64,000 bases of DNA from Microvirga makkahensis. GTDB taxonomy: Bacteria; Pseudomonadota; Alphaproteobacteria; Rhizobiales; Beijerinckiaceae. The first letter of the stretch is position 1. The number at the start of each line of letters is the position of its first letter. The notes under the pieces are model-generated. The model did no database searches, was not told where the DNA came from, and saw nothing but the letters and a program-made list of their open reading frames with translations. Below are positions 19,330 to 28,398 of this stretch, in pieces. A program made the translations under genes and the position numbers. The stretch is from NCBI RefSeq assembly GCF_009830105.1, contig NZ_WURB01000003.1:344772-408771 (forward strand). Direction: 5' to 3'.

Positions 19330-19351
19330 GGCCCCGGAGAACACCGGGGCC
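19330..19351 (-). terminator. Intrinsic terminator of the aap operon
   Basis: GGCCCCGG and CCGGGGCC form a perfect 8-bp stem with a 6-nt loop, followed on the minus strand by TTTTATTTA. It lies 24 bp after the aapP stop codon. Confidence 0.9.
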
Positions 19352-19374
19352 GTTTTCTTCTGTCGCCGGCCTGC

Positions 19375-20160
19375 TCAGTGCAGGATCTGGGACAGGAAGA
19401 GCTTGGTGCGTTCGTGCTGCGGGTTCTTGAAGAACTCGTCGGGGGTGTTCATTTCCACGATCTGCCCGTAATCCATGAAGATCACCCGGTCGGCCACCTG
19501 ACGGGCGAAGCCCATCTCGTGGGTAACACAGAGCATGGTCATACCCTCTTCCGCCAAGCCCACCATGGTGTCGAGCACCTCCTTCACCATTTCGGGGTCG
19601 AGCGCGGAGGTCGGCTCGTCGAACAACATGATCTTCGGGCTCATGCAGAGCGAGCGGGCGATCGCCACGCGCTGCTGCTGACCGCCGGACAGCTGGCCCG
19701 GATACTTGTTCGCCTGCTCGGGAATCTTGACCCGGGTCAGGTAGTGCATGGCAACCTCCTCTGCCTCCTTCTTGGCCATCTTCTTCACCCAGATCGGCGC
19801 GAGCGTGCAGTTCTCGAGAATCGTGAGGTGCGGAAAGAGGTTGAAGTGCTGGAACACCATGCCGACGTCCCGACGCACCTCATCAATGCGCTTGAGGTCG
19901 TTCGTGAGTTCGATGCCGTCGACGATGATGCGGCCCTTCTGATGCTCCTCCAGGCGGTTGATGCAGCGAATCATCGTGGACTTGCCTGACCCCGACGGGC
20001 CGCAGATCACGATGCGCTCGCCGCGGCGCACGTTGAGCTTGATGTCACGCAGAACGTGGAACTCGCCGTACCACTTGTGCACGTCGATCATCTGCACGGC
20101 GGCCTCGGCCTTGGCATCGACGGCGCTGGTCTGAATGGTCTGGGATGTCACTGTTGCCAT
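19375..20160 (-). CDS. aapP: General L-amino acid ABC transporter ATP-binding protein
   Basis: The ATPase that powers the Aap broad-specificity L-amino acid importer. It has Walker [11 protein letters not shown]-loop [12 protein letters not shown], signature [15 protein letters not shown] and Walker [13 protein letters not shown], with the switch histidine in CVTHEMGFA. 261 residues. Start at 20160 lies 5 bp after the aapM stop, so translation is probably coupled. It is the last gene of aapJQMP. Confidence 0.95.
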   Translation of the reverse strand: MATVTSQTIQTSAVDAKAEAAVQMIDVHKWYGEFHVLRDIKLNVRRGERIVICGPSGSGKSTMIRCINRLEEHQKGRIIVDGIELTNDLKRIDEVRRDVGMVFQHFNLFPHLTILENCTLAPIWVKKMAKKEAEEVAMHYLTRVKIPEQANKYPGQLSGGQQQRVAIARSLCMSPKIMLFDEPTSALDPEMVKEVLDTMVGLAEEGMTMLCVTHEMGFARQVADRVIFMDYGQIVEMNTPDEFFKNPQHERTKLFLSQILH

Positions 20161-20165
20161 GGATT

Positions 20166-21485
20166 TTACCGTTTTTGACCTGCTGCAAGGCGCCGCTCAA
20201 CACCGAGCGAATAGCGCGACATGCCGAAGCAGAAGATGAAGTAGAACAGGGCTGCGAAGGCATAGCCCGTCATGCCGATGGTAGGGGCCGCCCAATTGGG
20301 ATCGATCCGGGAGGCCTCGATGGTCTTGACCACGTCGAAGATGCCGACGATCGCCACAAGGGACGTATCCTTGAACAGACCGATGAAGGTGTTCACGATT
20401 CCGGGGATCACGATGCGCAGGGCCTGCGGCAGGATGATGAGGATCATCATCTGCGGATAGTTGAGACCGAGCGACATCGCGCCCTCGTACTGTCCCTTCG
20501 GCATGGCCTGGAGACCGCCGCGCACCACCTCCGCCATGTAGGCGGAGGAGAAGAGCGCCGTGCCGATCAGGGGGCGCAGCAGGCGGTCCACCGTGATGTC
20601 GCCCGGCAGGAAGAGCGGCAGCATGGTATTGGCCATGATGAGCACGGTAATGAGCGGAACGCCTCGCACAAACTCGATGAAGATCACCGAGGCCATCCGC
20701 ACGACGGGCAGTTTCGAGCGGCGCCCGAGCGCCAGCAGGATCCCGAAGGGCAGGGAGACGACGATGCCCACTGTCGCCACGAGCAGGGTTACGAGAATAC
20801 CGCCCCAGAGAGAGGTCGGCACGTGCTCCAGGCCGAAATCCATGTCCATCAGCACGAGCGTGATGCCGATGACGGCGACGATACCGCCCCCGATGATAAG
20901 CGCCGGCCGCAGCGACGTCTTGAGGAGAGCGGCGATGAAGGCGAAAAGCGCGATCAGCAGAGCGCCGAAGATCAGGAAACCGATCCAGAAACGGCCGCTG
21001 AAATCGGCATTGCCGCCGGTCAGAAGGATGTAGGAAACCACAGGGAAGAGCCAGAAGAAGTAGACGGCTCCCAGATCACGCCTCGGCGCCTTCAGCCACA
21101 GAAGCCACCCCACGCCGAGAGCCAGGAGAGCGAAGAAGACATCGACCCTCCAGCGCTCCGAGACCGTATAGGAGCCGTAGGTGAAATAGCTGAGTTTCTC
21201 GCGGACGAAGGCCCAGCAGGCACCCGTCTCGCTGCCGCCCATATCGGCGCGGCAAGCCGCGCGGTCGGCACCGCTCCACACCGCGTCGATGAAGAGAAAA
21301 TTCAGGAGCGGCGGGACGCTGATATAGAGCAGATAGAAGACCACCAGGGTCAGAAGAGTATTGAATGGGCCCGAGAACAGGTTCTCCCTCACCCAGGCGA
21401 TGGGGCCGCGCGTCAGACTGGGCGGAGGCAGGGCCTCCACCTGCTGGGCGCGCACGAAACGGGGCATGTCGACGGCGGTGCTCAT
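20166..21485 (-). CDS. aapM: General L-amino acid ABC transporter permease AapM
   Basis: One of two inner-membrane permeases of the Aap system. It has multiple hydrophobic helices, a long periplasmic loop with paired cysteines (around RAACRADM and TGACWAF), and the EAA loop [17 protein letters not shown] near the C-terminus. At about 439 residues it is longer than simple polar amino acid permeases, as is usual for AapM. It lies 8 bp after aapQ and 5 bp before aapP. Confidence 0.94.
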   Translation of the reverse strand: MSTAVDMPRFVRAQQVEALPPPSLTRGPIAWVRENLFSGPFNTLLTLVVFYLLYISVPPLLNFLFIDAVWSGADRAACRADMGGSETGACWAFVREKLSYFTYGSYTVSERWRVDVFFALLALGVGWLLWLKAPRRDLGAVYFFWLFPVVSYILLTGGNADFSGRFWIGFLIFGALLIALFAFIAALLKTSLRPALIIGGGIVAVIGITLVLMDMDFGLEHVPTSLWGGILVTLLVATVGIVVSLPFGILLALGRRSKLPVVRMASVIFIEFVRGVPLITVLIMANTMLPLFLPGDITVDRLLRPLIGTALFSSAYMAEVVRGGLQAMPKGQYEGAMSLGLNYPQMMILIILPQALRIVIPGIVNTFIGLFKDTSLVAIVGIFDVVKTIEASRIDPNWAAPTIGMTGYAFAALFYFIFCFGMSRYSLGVERRLAAGQKR

Positions 21486-21493
21486 CGGAATTC

Positions 21494-22705
21494 CTATCGT
21501 TCGACGATCGCCACACGGCGGTTGTAGATGTTCATCAAGGCGGAGGTCACGAGACTGATCGTGAGGTACACCCCCATGGTGATGATAACGACCTCAATGG
21601 CCTGGCCTGTCTGATTCAGCACCGTGCCCATGAAAACCTGCACGAGATCCGGATAGCCGATAGCCACAGCCAGCGACGAGTTCTTCGTCAGGTTCAGATA
21701 CTGGCTCGTCAGCGGCGGAATGATCACGCGCATGGCTTGAGGGATCACCACCAGCCGCAGGATCTGACCCGGCTTGAGGCCGAGCGAGCCCGCCGCCTCG
21801 GTCTGCCCTTTGGAGACGGCCAGAATGCCGGCGCGCACCACTTCGGCGATGAAGGCCGCAGTGTAGGTGGTCAGGCCGAGCAGCAGCGCTACGAACTCGG
21901 GCAGGATCTGCATGCCACCCGTCAGGTTGAAGGTTCCCCTCTTGGGAATCTCGAAGGTTATCGGATTGGCTCCGACGAGGGCGAGGACGACCCAGGTCAG
22001 AACAGGCAGGCCGAGGACCAGCCCGAGGGTGACGAGGCCGACCGGATATTGCTGGCCGGTACGCTCCTGCCGCACCCTCGCCCAGCGCCGATAGATGAAC
22101 GTGCCTACGAGACCGATCAGCAGCGCCGCAGGAATCACCCATGCATCCGCCGCGAAGATCGGACGGGCCATGAAGAGTCCGCGTGAGTTCAGGAAGAAGC
22201 CGGCTCCCATCTCGAGCGAATTGCGTGGCTGCGGCAGCGGTCCGAGGACTGCGATGTACCAGAACAGCAGTTGCACCAGGAGTGGGATGTTGCGGAGCAC
22301 CTCGACATAAACCATGGCAACCTTCGCCACCATCCAGTTCTTGGACAAGCGGGCAATGCCGATGATGAAGCCGAGGATCGTGGTGAAGAAGATGCCGATA
22401 GCGGAAACGATCAGCGTGTTGAGCAGGCCGACGATGAAGGCCTCACCATAGGTGGAGCCCGCAGCGCTGAATTGAATCAGCGTCTGGCTGATGTCGAATC
22501 CCGCCGTGTTGTTGAGGAAGCCGAAGCCGGAAGCGATCCTGGCCCGCTGCAAATTCTCGACGGCATTGGTGGCCGCCACATAGAACAGGTAGCCGACAAC
22601 TACGATCAACAGAACCTGGTAAAAAATCCCACGAACCTTCGGATCGTAGAGAAACGACTTTTTGGGTGGCGATGTCTGGCTGACAACGGTCTGCACTGAA
22701 CTCAA
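21494..22705 (-). CDS. aapQ: General L-amino acid ABC transporter permease AapQ
   Basis: The second permease of the Aap importer. The N-terminus begins in the cytoplasm and leads to a first helix (IFYQVLLIVVVGYLFYVA). The EAA loop VSKGQTEAAGSLGLKPG is present in the C-terminal half. About 403 residues, as in other AapQ proteins. It pairs with AapM in a heterodimer and is separated from aapJ by 132 bp holding a hairpin. Confidence 0.94.
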   Translation of the reverse strand: MSSVQTVVSQTSPPKKSFLYDPKVRGIFYQVLLIVVVGYLFYVAATNAVENLQRARIASGFGFLNNTAGFDISQTLIQFSAAGSTYGEAFIVGLLNTLIVSAIGIFFTTILGFIIGIARLSKNWMVAKVAMVYVEVLRNIPLLVQLLFWYIAVLGPLPQPRNSLEMGAGFFLNSRGLFMARPIFAADAWVIPAALLIGLVGTFIYRRWARVRQERTGQQYPVGLVTLGLVLGLPVLTWVVLALVGANPITFEIPKRGTFNLTGGMQILPEFVALLLGLTTYTAAFIAEVVRAGILAVSKGQTEAAGSLGLKPGQILRLVVIPQAMRVIIPPLTSQYLNLTKNSSLAVAIGYPDLVQVFMGTVLNQTGQAIEVVIITMGVYLTISLVTSALMNIYNRRVAIVER

Positions 22706-22794
22706 TCCTCTGACGGCAGGCTTTGTTAGGCCGTCCCTCCCCCATGTTCATGCAATTGTCGCTGCCATGAACGAGCGGCAGTTATTGTTATAAA

Positions 22795-22820
22795 GAAGCG
22801 CCCGGATACCCGGGCGCTTC
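22795..22820 (-). terminator. Intercistronic hairpin between aapJ and aapQ
   Basis: GAAGCGCCCGG and CCGGGCGCTTC form a perfect 11-bp stem with a 4-nt loop, followed on the minus strand by TTTATAA. It sits just after the aapJ stop, so it should end or stabilise most aapJ transcripts while some continue into aapQMP. Confidence 0.8.
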
Positions 22821-22837
22821 AATCTTGTAGTGGGCGG

Positions 22838-23857
22838 TTAGCGGATCGGCATGCCGTACTGGAGGCCGCCCTTCGTCCAGAGAGCGTTCTGACCGCGCTT
22901 GATCTTCAGCCTGGAGCCTTCGCCGACGTTCTTCTCGAAGCTCTCGCCGTAATTGCCCACGTGCTTGATGACCCGATAGGCCCAGTCGTTCGTCAGGCCG
23001 ATGGCCTCGCCGAACTTGCCTTCGGTGCCGAGCAGGCGCTTGATCTCCGGGTTGTCGGAGTTCTTCATCTGATCGACATTGGCCTTGGTCACGCCGAGTT
23101 CTTCCGCGTCGAGCATGGCATTGTGAACCCAGGCGACGATATCGCCCCACTGGTTGTCGCCGTGCCGCACTGCCGGGCCAAGAGGCTCCTTGGAGATGAT
23201 CTCGGGCAGAACGATGTGGTCGTCGGGAGCCGAAGCGCGCAGACGCTCCGCATAGAGGCCCGAAGCGTCCGTGGTGAACGCGTCGCAGCGGCCGGAGTCA
23301 TAAGCCTTGAAGGTTTCGTCCGAGGTCGCGAAGGCCACCACCTCGTACTTCATGTTGTTGGCGCGGAAGTAGTCGGCGAGATTGAGTTCGGTGGTGGTAC
23401 CCTGCTGGGTGCAGATCGAAGCGCCGTTCAGCTCCTTCGCGGACGACACGCCGAGCTTCTTGCGGACCATGAAGCCCTGACCGTCGAAGTAGTTGATGAC
23501 CGGGAAGTCGAGGCCGAGCTGAGTGTCGCGGGACATCGTCTTGGTCGAATTGCGCGATAGCACGTCCACTTCGCCCGACTGCAGCGCCGTGAAGCGGTCC
23601 TTGGCGGCGAGCGGGATGAAGCGAACCTTGCTCGGATCGTCGAAGATCGCCGCAGCGATAGCGCGGCAGAGGTCCACGTCGAGACCGGTCCAGTTGCCCT
23701 GGGCGTCCGGCAGGCCGAATCCGGCGAGACCCGTGTTGGAGCCGCAGGTCAGAAAGCCCTTCTGCTTGACGCTGTTCAGGGTCGCCTGGGCCGAGGCGCC
23801 CGTTGCGAGCAGGCTTGCCGTGAGGCCGAAGGCAATCGATACGAGAGCCTTTTTCAT
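22838..23857 (-). CDS. aapJ: General L-amino acid ABC transporter substrate-binding protein
   Basis: The periplasmic receptor of the Aap importer, binding many L-amino acids. The ATG at 23857 gives a classic signal peptide (KKALVSIAFGLTASLLATGASA) and a mature protein starting near QATLNSVKQKG. The type 3 solute-binding fold is shown by LTCGSNTGLAGFG, GNWTGLDVDLCRAIAAA and GEVDVLSRNSTKT. About 339 residues. A GGGAGA ribosome-binding site precedes the start. First gene of the operon, probably with the strongest expression. Confidence 0.95.
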   Translation of the reverse strand: MKKALVSIAFGLTASLLATGASAQATLNSVKQKGFLTCGSNTGLAGFGLPDAQGNWTGLDVDLCRAIAAAIFDDPSKVRFIPLAAKDRFTALQSGEVDVLSRNSTKTMSRDTQLGLDFPVINYFDGQGFMVRKKLGVSSAKELNGASICTQQGTTTELNLADYFRANNMKYEVVAFATSDETFKAYDSGRCDAFTTDASGLYAERLRASAPDDHIVLPEIISKEPLGPAVRHGDNQWGDIVAWVHNAMLDAEELGVTKANVDQMKNSDNPEIKRLLGTEGKFGEAIGLTNDWAYRVIKHVGNYGESFEKNVGEGSRLKIKRGQNALWTKGGLQYGMPIR

Positions 23858-24082
23858 GTTGGTTTGTTCTCCCAATAGTTCCATTCGGCTCGCCTGTTCT
23901 TGTTCCCCCAGCCGAGCCACGGTCAGACCGTTCCGCGCCCCATCGGTCGATGGCGGCATCGATCCATCACATTCCATGATTGGTCACCGGTCAAGTCTTG
24001 ATGGGATGCTTTTTCGCGGGAGGGTTGACGCCGGACGCGGCTCGGCTTCTGATCGTGCCCCCTTCAGCAAGTCCTTGAGCCC

Positions 24083-25267
24083 ATGCCCAAACTTCCTCCA
24101 AAGCCTGCCCACCTCGCCGAACGCACCCTGCTCGTCCATGCAGGACGGGAGCCCTTCGAACAGCACGGATTCGTGAATACTCCGATCTATCGCGGCTCCA
24201 CAGTCCTCTACCCGACGACGGACGATCTCTTGCACCGCCGGGGCCGCTATTCCTATGGAACGAAGGGGACTCCGACCACGGAAGCTCTCGAGAAGGCGTG
24301 GACTGAGCTTACCGGAGCGGCGGGCACGGTGCTGGCTCCTTCAGGGCTTGCTGCCGTCACGGTCGCCCTCACGTCCTGCCTCAAGGCTGGCGACCACCTC
24401 CTGGTCACGGATTCGGTCTACCTTCCCACCCGGCAGTTCTGTAACGGGATGCTCAAGAAATTTGGTGTGGAAACCACTTACTACGACCCTTTGATCGGGG
24501 CCGAAATCGCCTCTCTCATGCGCCCGAACACGGCCGCCGTGTTCACGGAGGCGCCCGGCTCCCAATCCCTCGAGATGCAGGACATCCCCGCCATCGCGGA
24601 GGTTGCGCACCGGCATGGCGCTGTGGTCCTCATGGACAACACCTGGGCAACCCCCCTGCTCTTCCCGCCTCACGAACGAGGGGTCGACATCGCCATCGAG
24701 GCGGGCACCAAGTATCTCAGCGGCGGGTCAGATCTTCTGCTCGGCCTCGTCTCGGCCAACGAGCGGTGCTTCAAGGACCTGCGCGCGGCCTATGAGGCCT
24801 TCGCCATGTGCCCGGGCCCGGAGGATGTTTTCTTGGGGCTCCGCGGTCTTCGCACCATGGCGCTGCGCCTGCGCGAGCACGAGAAGCAGGCTCTGGAGAT
24901 GGCGCACTGGCTCGCCGCGCGGCCCGAGGTGGAGCGCGTGCTCCACCCGGCGCTCGAGTCTTACGCAGGGCACGACATCTGGAAGCGGGACTTCAAGGGT
25001 TCGTCCGGCCTGTTCTCCGTCATTCTCAAGCCCTGTTCGGACAAGGCCCTCGCGGCCATGCTCGACGGCCTGGCGCTGTTCGGAATGGGGTACTCCTGGG
25101 GCGGCTTCGAGAGCCTCGTGATTCCGTTCAACTGCGCAAGCTACCGCACGGCGACGAGGTGGGAGCCGGGCGGCCACGCCCTACGCTTCCACATCGGTCT
25201 CGAGGACCTCGAGGATCTCAAGCGCGATCTCGATGCGGGCTTCGCCCGCCTGCGGGAGGCCGACTAG
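24083..25267 (+). CDS. metC: Cystathionine beta-lyase
   Basis: A PLP enzyme that cleaves cystathionine to homocysteine, pyruvate and ammonia in methionine synthesis. The Cys/Met-metabolism fold is visible: RYSYGTKGTPTTEALE, the PLP phosphate site in SGLAAVT, the conserved MDNTWATPL, and the Schiff-base lysine in EAGTKYLSGGSD. 394 residues. The C-terminal SWGGFESL and LRFHIGLED match MetC rather than the gamma-lyases. The gene stands alone, divergent from aapJ. Confidence 0.92.
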   Translation: MPKLPPKPAHLAERTLLVHAGREPFEQHGFVNTPIYRGSTVLYPTTDDLLHRRGRYSYGTKGTPTTEALEKAWTELTGAAGTVLAPSGLAAVTVALTSCLKAGDHLLVTDSVYLPTRQFCNGMLKKFGVETTYYDPLIGAEIASLMRPNTAAVFTEAPGSQSLEMQDIPAIAEVAHRHGAVVLMDNTWATPLLFPPHERGVDIAIEAGTKYLSGGSDLLLGLVSANERCFKDLRAAYEAFAMCPGPEDVFLGLRGLRTMALRLREHEKQALEMAHWLAARPEVERVLHPALESYAGHDIWKRDFKGSSGLFSVILKPCSDKALAAMLDGLALFGMGYSWGGFESLVIPFNCASYRTATRWEPGGHALRFHIGLEDLEDLKRDLDAGFARLREAD

Positions 25268-25407
25268 CGCAGCATGTGGACCCGCAGGCGGGCGAATGTC
25301 CGTGGCCCGAAGGGCCGCGTCAGCGAACCGTGGATCCGGCTTTCCGCTTATTCGCCGTCATCACCGGCTTTGTGATCCGGTCCGGGGCACGCTGGGCCTT
25401 TCTCGGG

Positions 25408-25430
25408 ATGGCCGGGGCGGGCCCGGCCAT
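25408..25430. repeat. REP-like intergenic palindrome
   Basis: ATGGCCGGG and CCCGGCCAT form a 9-bp stem with a 5-nt loop between two convergent genes. Related palindromes (GTCATGGCCGGG type) are scattered through many alphaproteobacterial genomes. It has no T-run. Only one copy is seen in this window. Confidence 0.5.
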
Positions 25431-25446
25431 GACACGTGTCCGATGT

Positions 25447-25788
25447 TCAGGTCGGGAGTTCGGTCTCGGCCTTCCGCCGCCTTTCCTTTGCGATCAGCAT
25501 CAGGTTGCGGACATAGATGAAGATCGACAGGGTCTGGGGCAAGATGATCACGATATCACGTCGGGCGAAACCATAGACCATGGTCATCAGCCCACCGGCG
25601 ATGGACAGGAACCAGAATCCCATCGGGATGACGCTCTTTTCTGCCTTTTCACTTGCGATCCACTGCACGATGAAGCGCGCTCCGAAGACGAACTGGGCCA
25701 GCACGCCGAAAGCGGCCCAAAGGTCGAAGCGGGCAATGACGATATCGTAGAAGTATAATCCGATATCGTGGGATAGGCGCATCAGCAT
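25447..25788 (-). CDS. Lipid-A-disaccharide synthase N-terminal domain (LAB_N) membrane protein
   Basis: A small inner-membrane protein with three to four helices resembling the N-terminal segment of some LpxB proteins. Key parts are FGVLAQFVFGARFIVQWIASE, VIPMGFWFLSIAGG and QTLSIFIYVRNLMLI. The ATG at 25788 overlaps the stop of the upstream glycosyltransferase as TGATG, implying coupled translation. Such proteins repeatedly occur next to GT2 and GT39 genes and probably help make or flip a polyprenyl-linked sugar, but its own activity is unproven. Confidence 0.88.
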   Translation of the reverse strand: MLMRLSHDIGLYFYDIVIARFDLWAAFGVLAQFVFGARFIVQWIASEKAEKSVIPMGFWFLSIAGGLMTMVYGFARRDIVIILPQTLSIFIYVRNLMLIAKERRRKAETELPT

Positions 25789-26519
25789 CAGAGGACTTCC
25801 TGGGAAACGGGCACGCGCCGGCGGCGGCGGATCAGCCACCACACACCGGCTAGATCGAGGATTCCGACCCACAGCCGGTCGAAGAGACCATACTTGGACT
25901 GCCCGGCGTGGCGGGGCCGGTCGACCACGTCCAAATGGGCGACCAAAAAGCCCTCGCGCTTGACCAGGGCCGGCATGAAGCGGTGCAGGGCGTCAAAGTA
26001 CGGCAGGCGCAGATATACGTCGCGTCGGAAGGCCTTGAGCCCGCAGCCGGTGTCCCTGGTCCCATCGTTCAGAATACGTCCGCGCACCCCGTTCGCGATC
26101 CGCGACTGCCAGCGCTTGGCGACCCCTTTGCGCCCGAGACGCTGGCCCGCGACGAGACCGATGGCTGGATCGTCGAGGGCGGCTACCATCTTCGGGATGA
26201 AGGCCGGATCGTTCTGGCCGTCCCCGTCGAGCGTGGCTATGAGGGGCGCACGCGCCGCATGGACACCCGTGCGCACCGCGGCGCTCTGACCGCAGCTGGC
26301 CTCGTGGCGCACGAGGCGCAGCCAGGGCCGGGTGGCACGGGCCGCCAAGACCTCGTTGGCCGTATCGTCCGTCGAGCCGTCATCAACGTAGATCACCTCG
26401 AAGGGGGCGAGCGGCGCGCAGGCGCCCTCGATCTCCTCCAAGAGGGGGACGATGTTCAAGGCCTCGTTCTTGACGGGCACCACGACGCTGAGACGCGGGG
26501 CCGGGATGAAGTCGTTCAT
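25788..26519 (-). CDS. Glycosyltransferase family 2, polyprenyl-phosphate sugar synthase type
   Basis: A cytoplasm-facing enzyme that likely transfers a sugar from a nucleotide donor to a polyprenyl phosphate, like DPM1 or ArnC. The GT-A fold is evident: SVVVPVKNEALNIVPLLEEI, the strand FEVIYVDDGSTDDT, and the metal site TLDGDGQNDP. A C-terminal hydrophobic segment (LWVGILDLAGVWWLI) should attach it to the membrane. 243 residues. It is the middle gene of a three-gene operon with the GT39 protein (40 bp upstream) and the LAB_N protein. Confidence 0.9.
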   Translation of the reverse strand: MNDFIPAPRLSVVVPVKNEALNIVPLLEEIEGACAPLAPFEVIYVDDGSTDDTANEVLAARATRPWLRLVRHEASCGQSAAVRTGVHAARAPLIATLDGDGQNDPAFIPKMVAALDDPAIGLVAGQRLGRKGVAKRWQSRIANGVRGRILNDGTRDTGCGLKAFRRDVYLRLPYFDALHRFMPALVKREGFLVAHLDVVDRPRHAGQSKYGLFDRLWVGILDLAGVWWLIRRRRRVPVSQEVL

Positions 26520-26559
26520 CGATCAAGGGCCCTTGTGGACCCCCTCTTGAGAGAAGATG

Positions 26560-28275
26560 TCATGGGCAGCCAGCATCAACGGAATAGACGCCGATCTCCA
26601 CACGCTTCCCACTGTTGATATTGAAACCCGAGACCCTGGTCGAGAGGGCAGGTGCGAGCCGGTTCCGCTCGTTCGCGGCCATGAAATCATTCTCGAAGCG
26701 CCTGTCCACGAAAACCGCCGCGCAGCTGCTGTTCTTCAGGAAGGCGGAGGCTTCGGACGCGCCGTCGAGCATGGCGAGATTGGTACCGACCAGAAAAACG
26801 AGGCTCGGCTCGCGATAGCCGAGAGTACCGACGTTCATCTTGCCTCGCACCGTTTCCGCGAGCCTGTCCGAGATCTTCAGCGACCGCAGGTCGAGCTGGG
26901 CGAAGCCGAAAACGCCGACGGCCAGGCAGACCGAGGAGAGAAAACCGGCCCAGAGGCAGCTCAGCATGCGGTTCCTTATGAAGAGCCACCACGCATACAG
27001 CGCGATCGCGGAGGCGGCCACCATGGCGGGAAGCGCCCGGTAGGGCAGCGTGCCGTCGAAGGACCAGTTCGCCGCCGAGAGGCCGATGGTCAGCCCCACG
27101 GGGATGAAGGGAATGAGAACCGTGGACAGTTTCGCCAGCGGCCGGTGCGGGCCGACGAAGTGGCGGCTGATCGCCATGATGGTGACGATGGCGATCGCCG
27201 GAAGCAGAGGCAGGGTGTAATGCGGCAGCTTGGTCGGAACGGCCTCGAAGACCAGCCAGGAGGGAACGATCCAAGCGAGCGCGAAGGCCACCGGCTCCTC
27301 GCGGCGGTGGATCCAGGCGAACGGCACCGCGATGGCAGCCAGGATCGCGCCAGGCCAGAAGGTGCCGAAGAAAGCCAGCAGATAGAAGCCGGGCGGGGCC
27401 CAGTGATACTTCTGTGCCGTACCGACCTTCCCCAGCATGTCATGGCCCACGGCCTGCGCATAGAAGTCGCCGCCGCTCCTGATGGCGATGGCGACGAACC
27501 AGGGCAGGACCACGGCGAGCGTGAATGCCAGGCCCAGCCAGGGCCTCAAGGTTAGAAGCCAGCGGGTCGAGCGCTCCCTGTAGGCGAGAACGGCGGCCGT
27601 GAGGCCGGCGAACATAAGGATCAGGGGCCCCTTGATGAGGATGCCGAGGGCAAAGCCTGTCCAGAAGATCAACAGGGCCCGGCGGGGCAGAACCCCGGCG
27701 CCGCGGCTCAGATAGGCCCGCGCCAAGCCGCCCATGACCGCGACGGAGCAGGCGGCCAGCATGGCGTCCGTCTTGGCCAGCCGCGCCTCGACCATGAGGA
27801 TGACGCAGCTGGCCATCAGAGCCGCCGTCAGGAAGGCTCCTCGCCTCCCGAGGAACGCCAGGGCGGCCCAATAGGTCAGGAGAACAGTCGCGATGGCGCC
27901 GAGCAGGGACGGTATCCGGTAGAGAGCAATCGTGGTGCGGGCCTCCGAAACGCCCAGAGCATCCCCAAGGGCGACGCTGGCGCTCTGCATCCAGTAGATG
28001 CCCACCGGCTTCTTGTAGCGCGCCTCGTCCTGAAAGCGGACATCGACAAAATCACCCGTCTCCAGCATCTGCTTGGAAGCCTGAGCATAGCGGGGCTCGT
28101 CCCGGTCCATGGGCTGGAGGGTGGTGAAGCCCGGCAGGAAGCAGGCCAGCGACAGCAGAACAAGAACGGCGCAGAGCCGGGCATGGCTCCGCTCCAAGAA
28201 ACTCGCCAGGTGTGCAGCCGAGAAGCGGCCCAGGGACAGATGCTGCTGAGCGACGGAACCATCCATCGGTGACAT
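26560..28275 (-). CDS. ArnT-like glycosyltransferase family 39 membrane protein
   Basis: An integral membrane transferase that uses a polyprenyl-phosphate sugar to decorate a lipid or protein acceptor in the periplasm. About a dozen hydrophobic helices and the catalytic first loop with DRDEPRYAQASKQMLETGD and the KKPVGIYWMQ stretch match the GT39/ArnT (PMT_2) family. 571 residues. The ATG at 28275 and the one at 28266 are both possible. It heads the operon with the GT2 that could supply its lipid-linked donor. The acceptor may be lipid A, but is not shown by sequence. Confidence 0.87.
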   Translation of the reverse strand: MSPMDGSVAQQHLSLGRFSAAHLASFLERSHARLCAVLVLLSLACFLPGFTTLQPMDRDEPRYAQASKQMLETGDFVDVRFQDEARYKKPVGIYWMQSASVALGDALGVSEARTTIALYRIPSLLGAIATVLLTYWAALAFLGRRGAFLTAALMASCVILMVEARLAKTDAMLAACSVAVMGGLARAYLSRGAGVLPRRALLIFWTGFALGILIKGPLILMFAGLTAAVLAYRERSTRWLLTLRPWLGLAFTLAVVLPWFVAIAIRSGGDFYAQAVGHDMLGKVGTAQKYHWAPPGFYLLAFFGTFWPGAILAAIAVPFAWIHRREEPVAFALAWIVPSWLVFEAVPTKLPHYTLPLLPAIAIVTIMAISRHFVGPHRPLAKLSTVLIPFIPVGLTIGLSAANWSFDGTLPYRALPAMVAASAIALYAWWLFIRNRMLSCLWAGFLSSVCLAVGVFGFAQLDLRSLKISDRLAETVRGKMNVGTLGYREPSLVFLVGTNLAMLDGASEASAFLKNSSCAAVFVDRRFENDFMAANERNRLAPALSTRVSGFNINSGKRVEIGVYSVDAGCP

Positions 28276-28398
28276 GCCTTTGCGGACAAGGATACGGGCG
28301 GGGTTATCCCCGCAAGCGCGCTGATGTCCTCCAAACCCGTCGCGAAGTCAAATTGACGGAAGGTAGCGCCGGGACAGGGACCCGCCCCGGCTGCAGGT

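Noticed and set aside
20145..21527. A 460-codon plus-strand open frame opposite aapM
   Set aside because: Rich in Asp, Glu, His and Arg and antisense to clear transmembrane helices; a codon-bias artefact.
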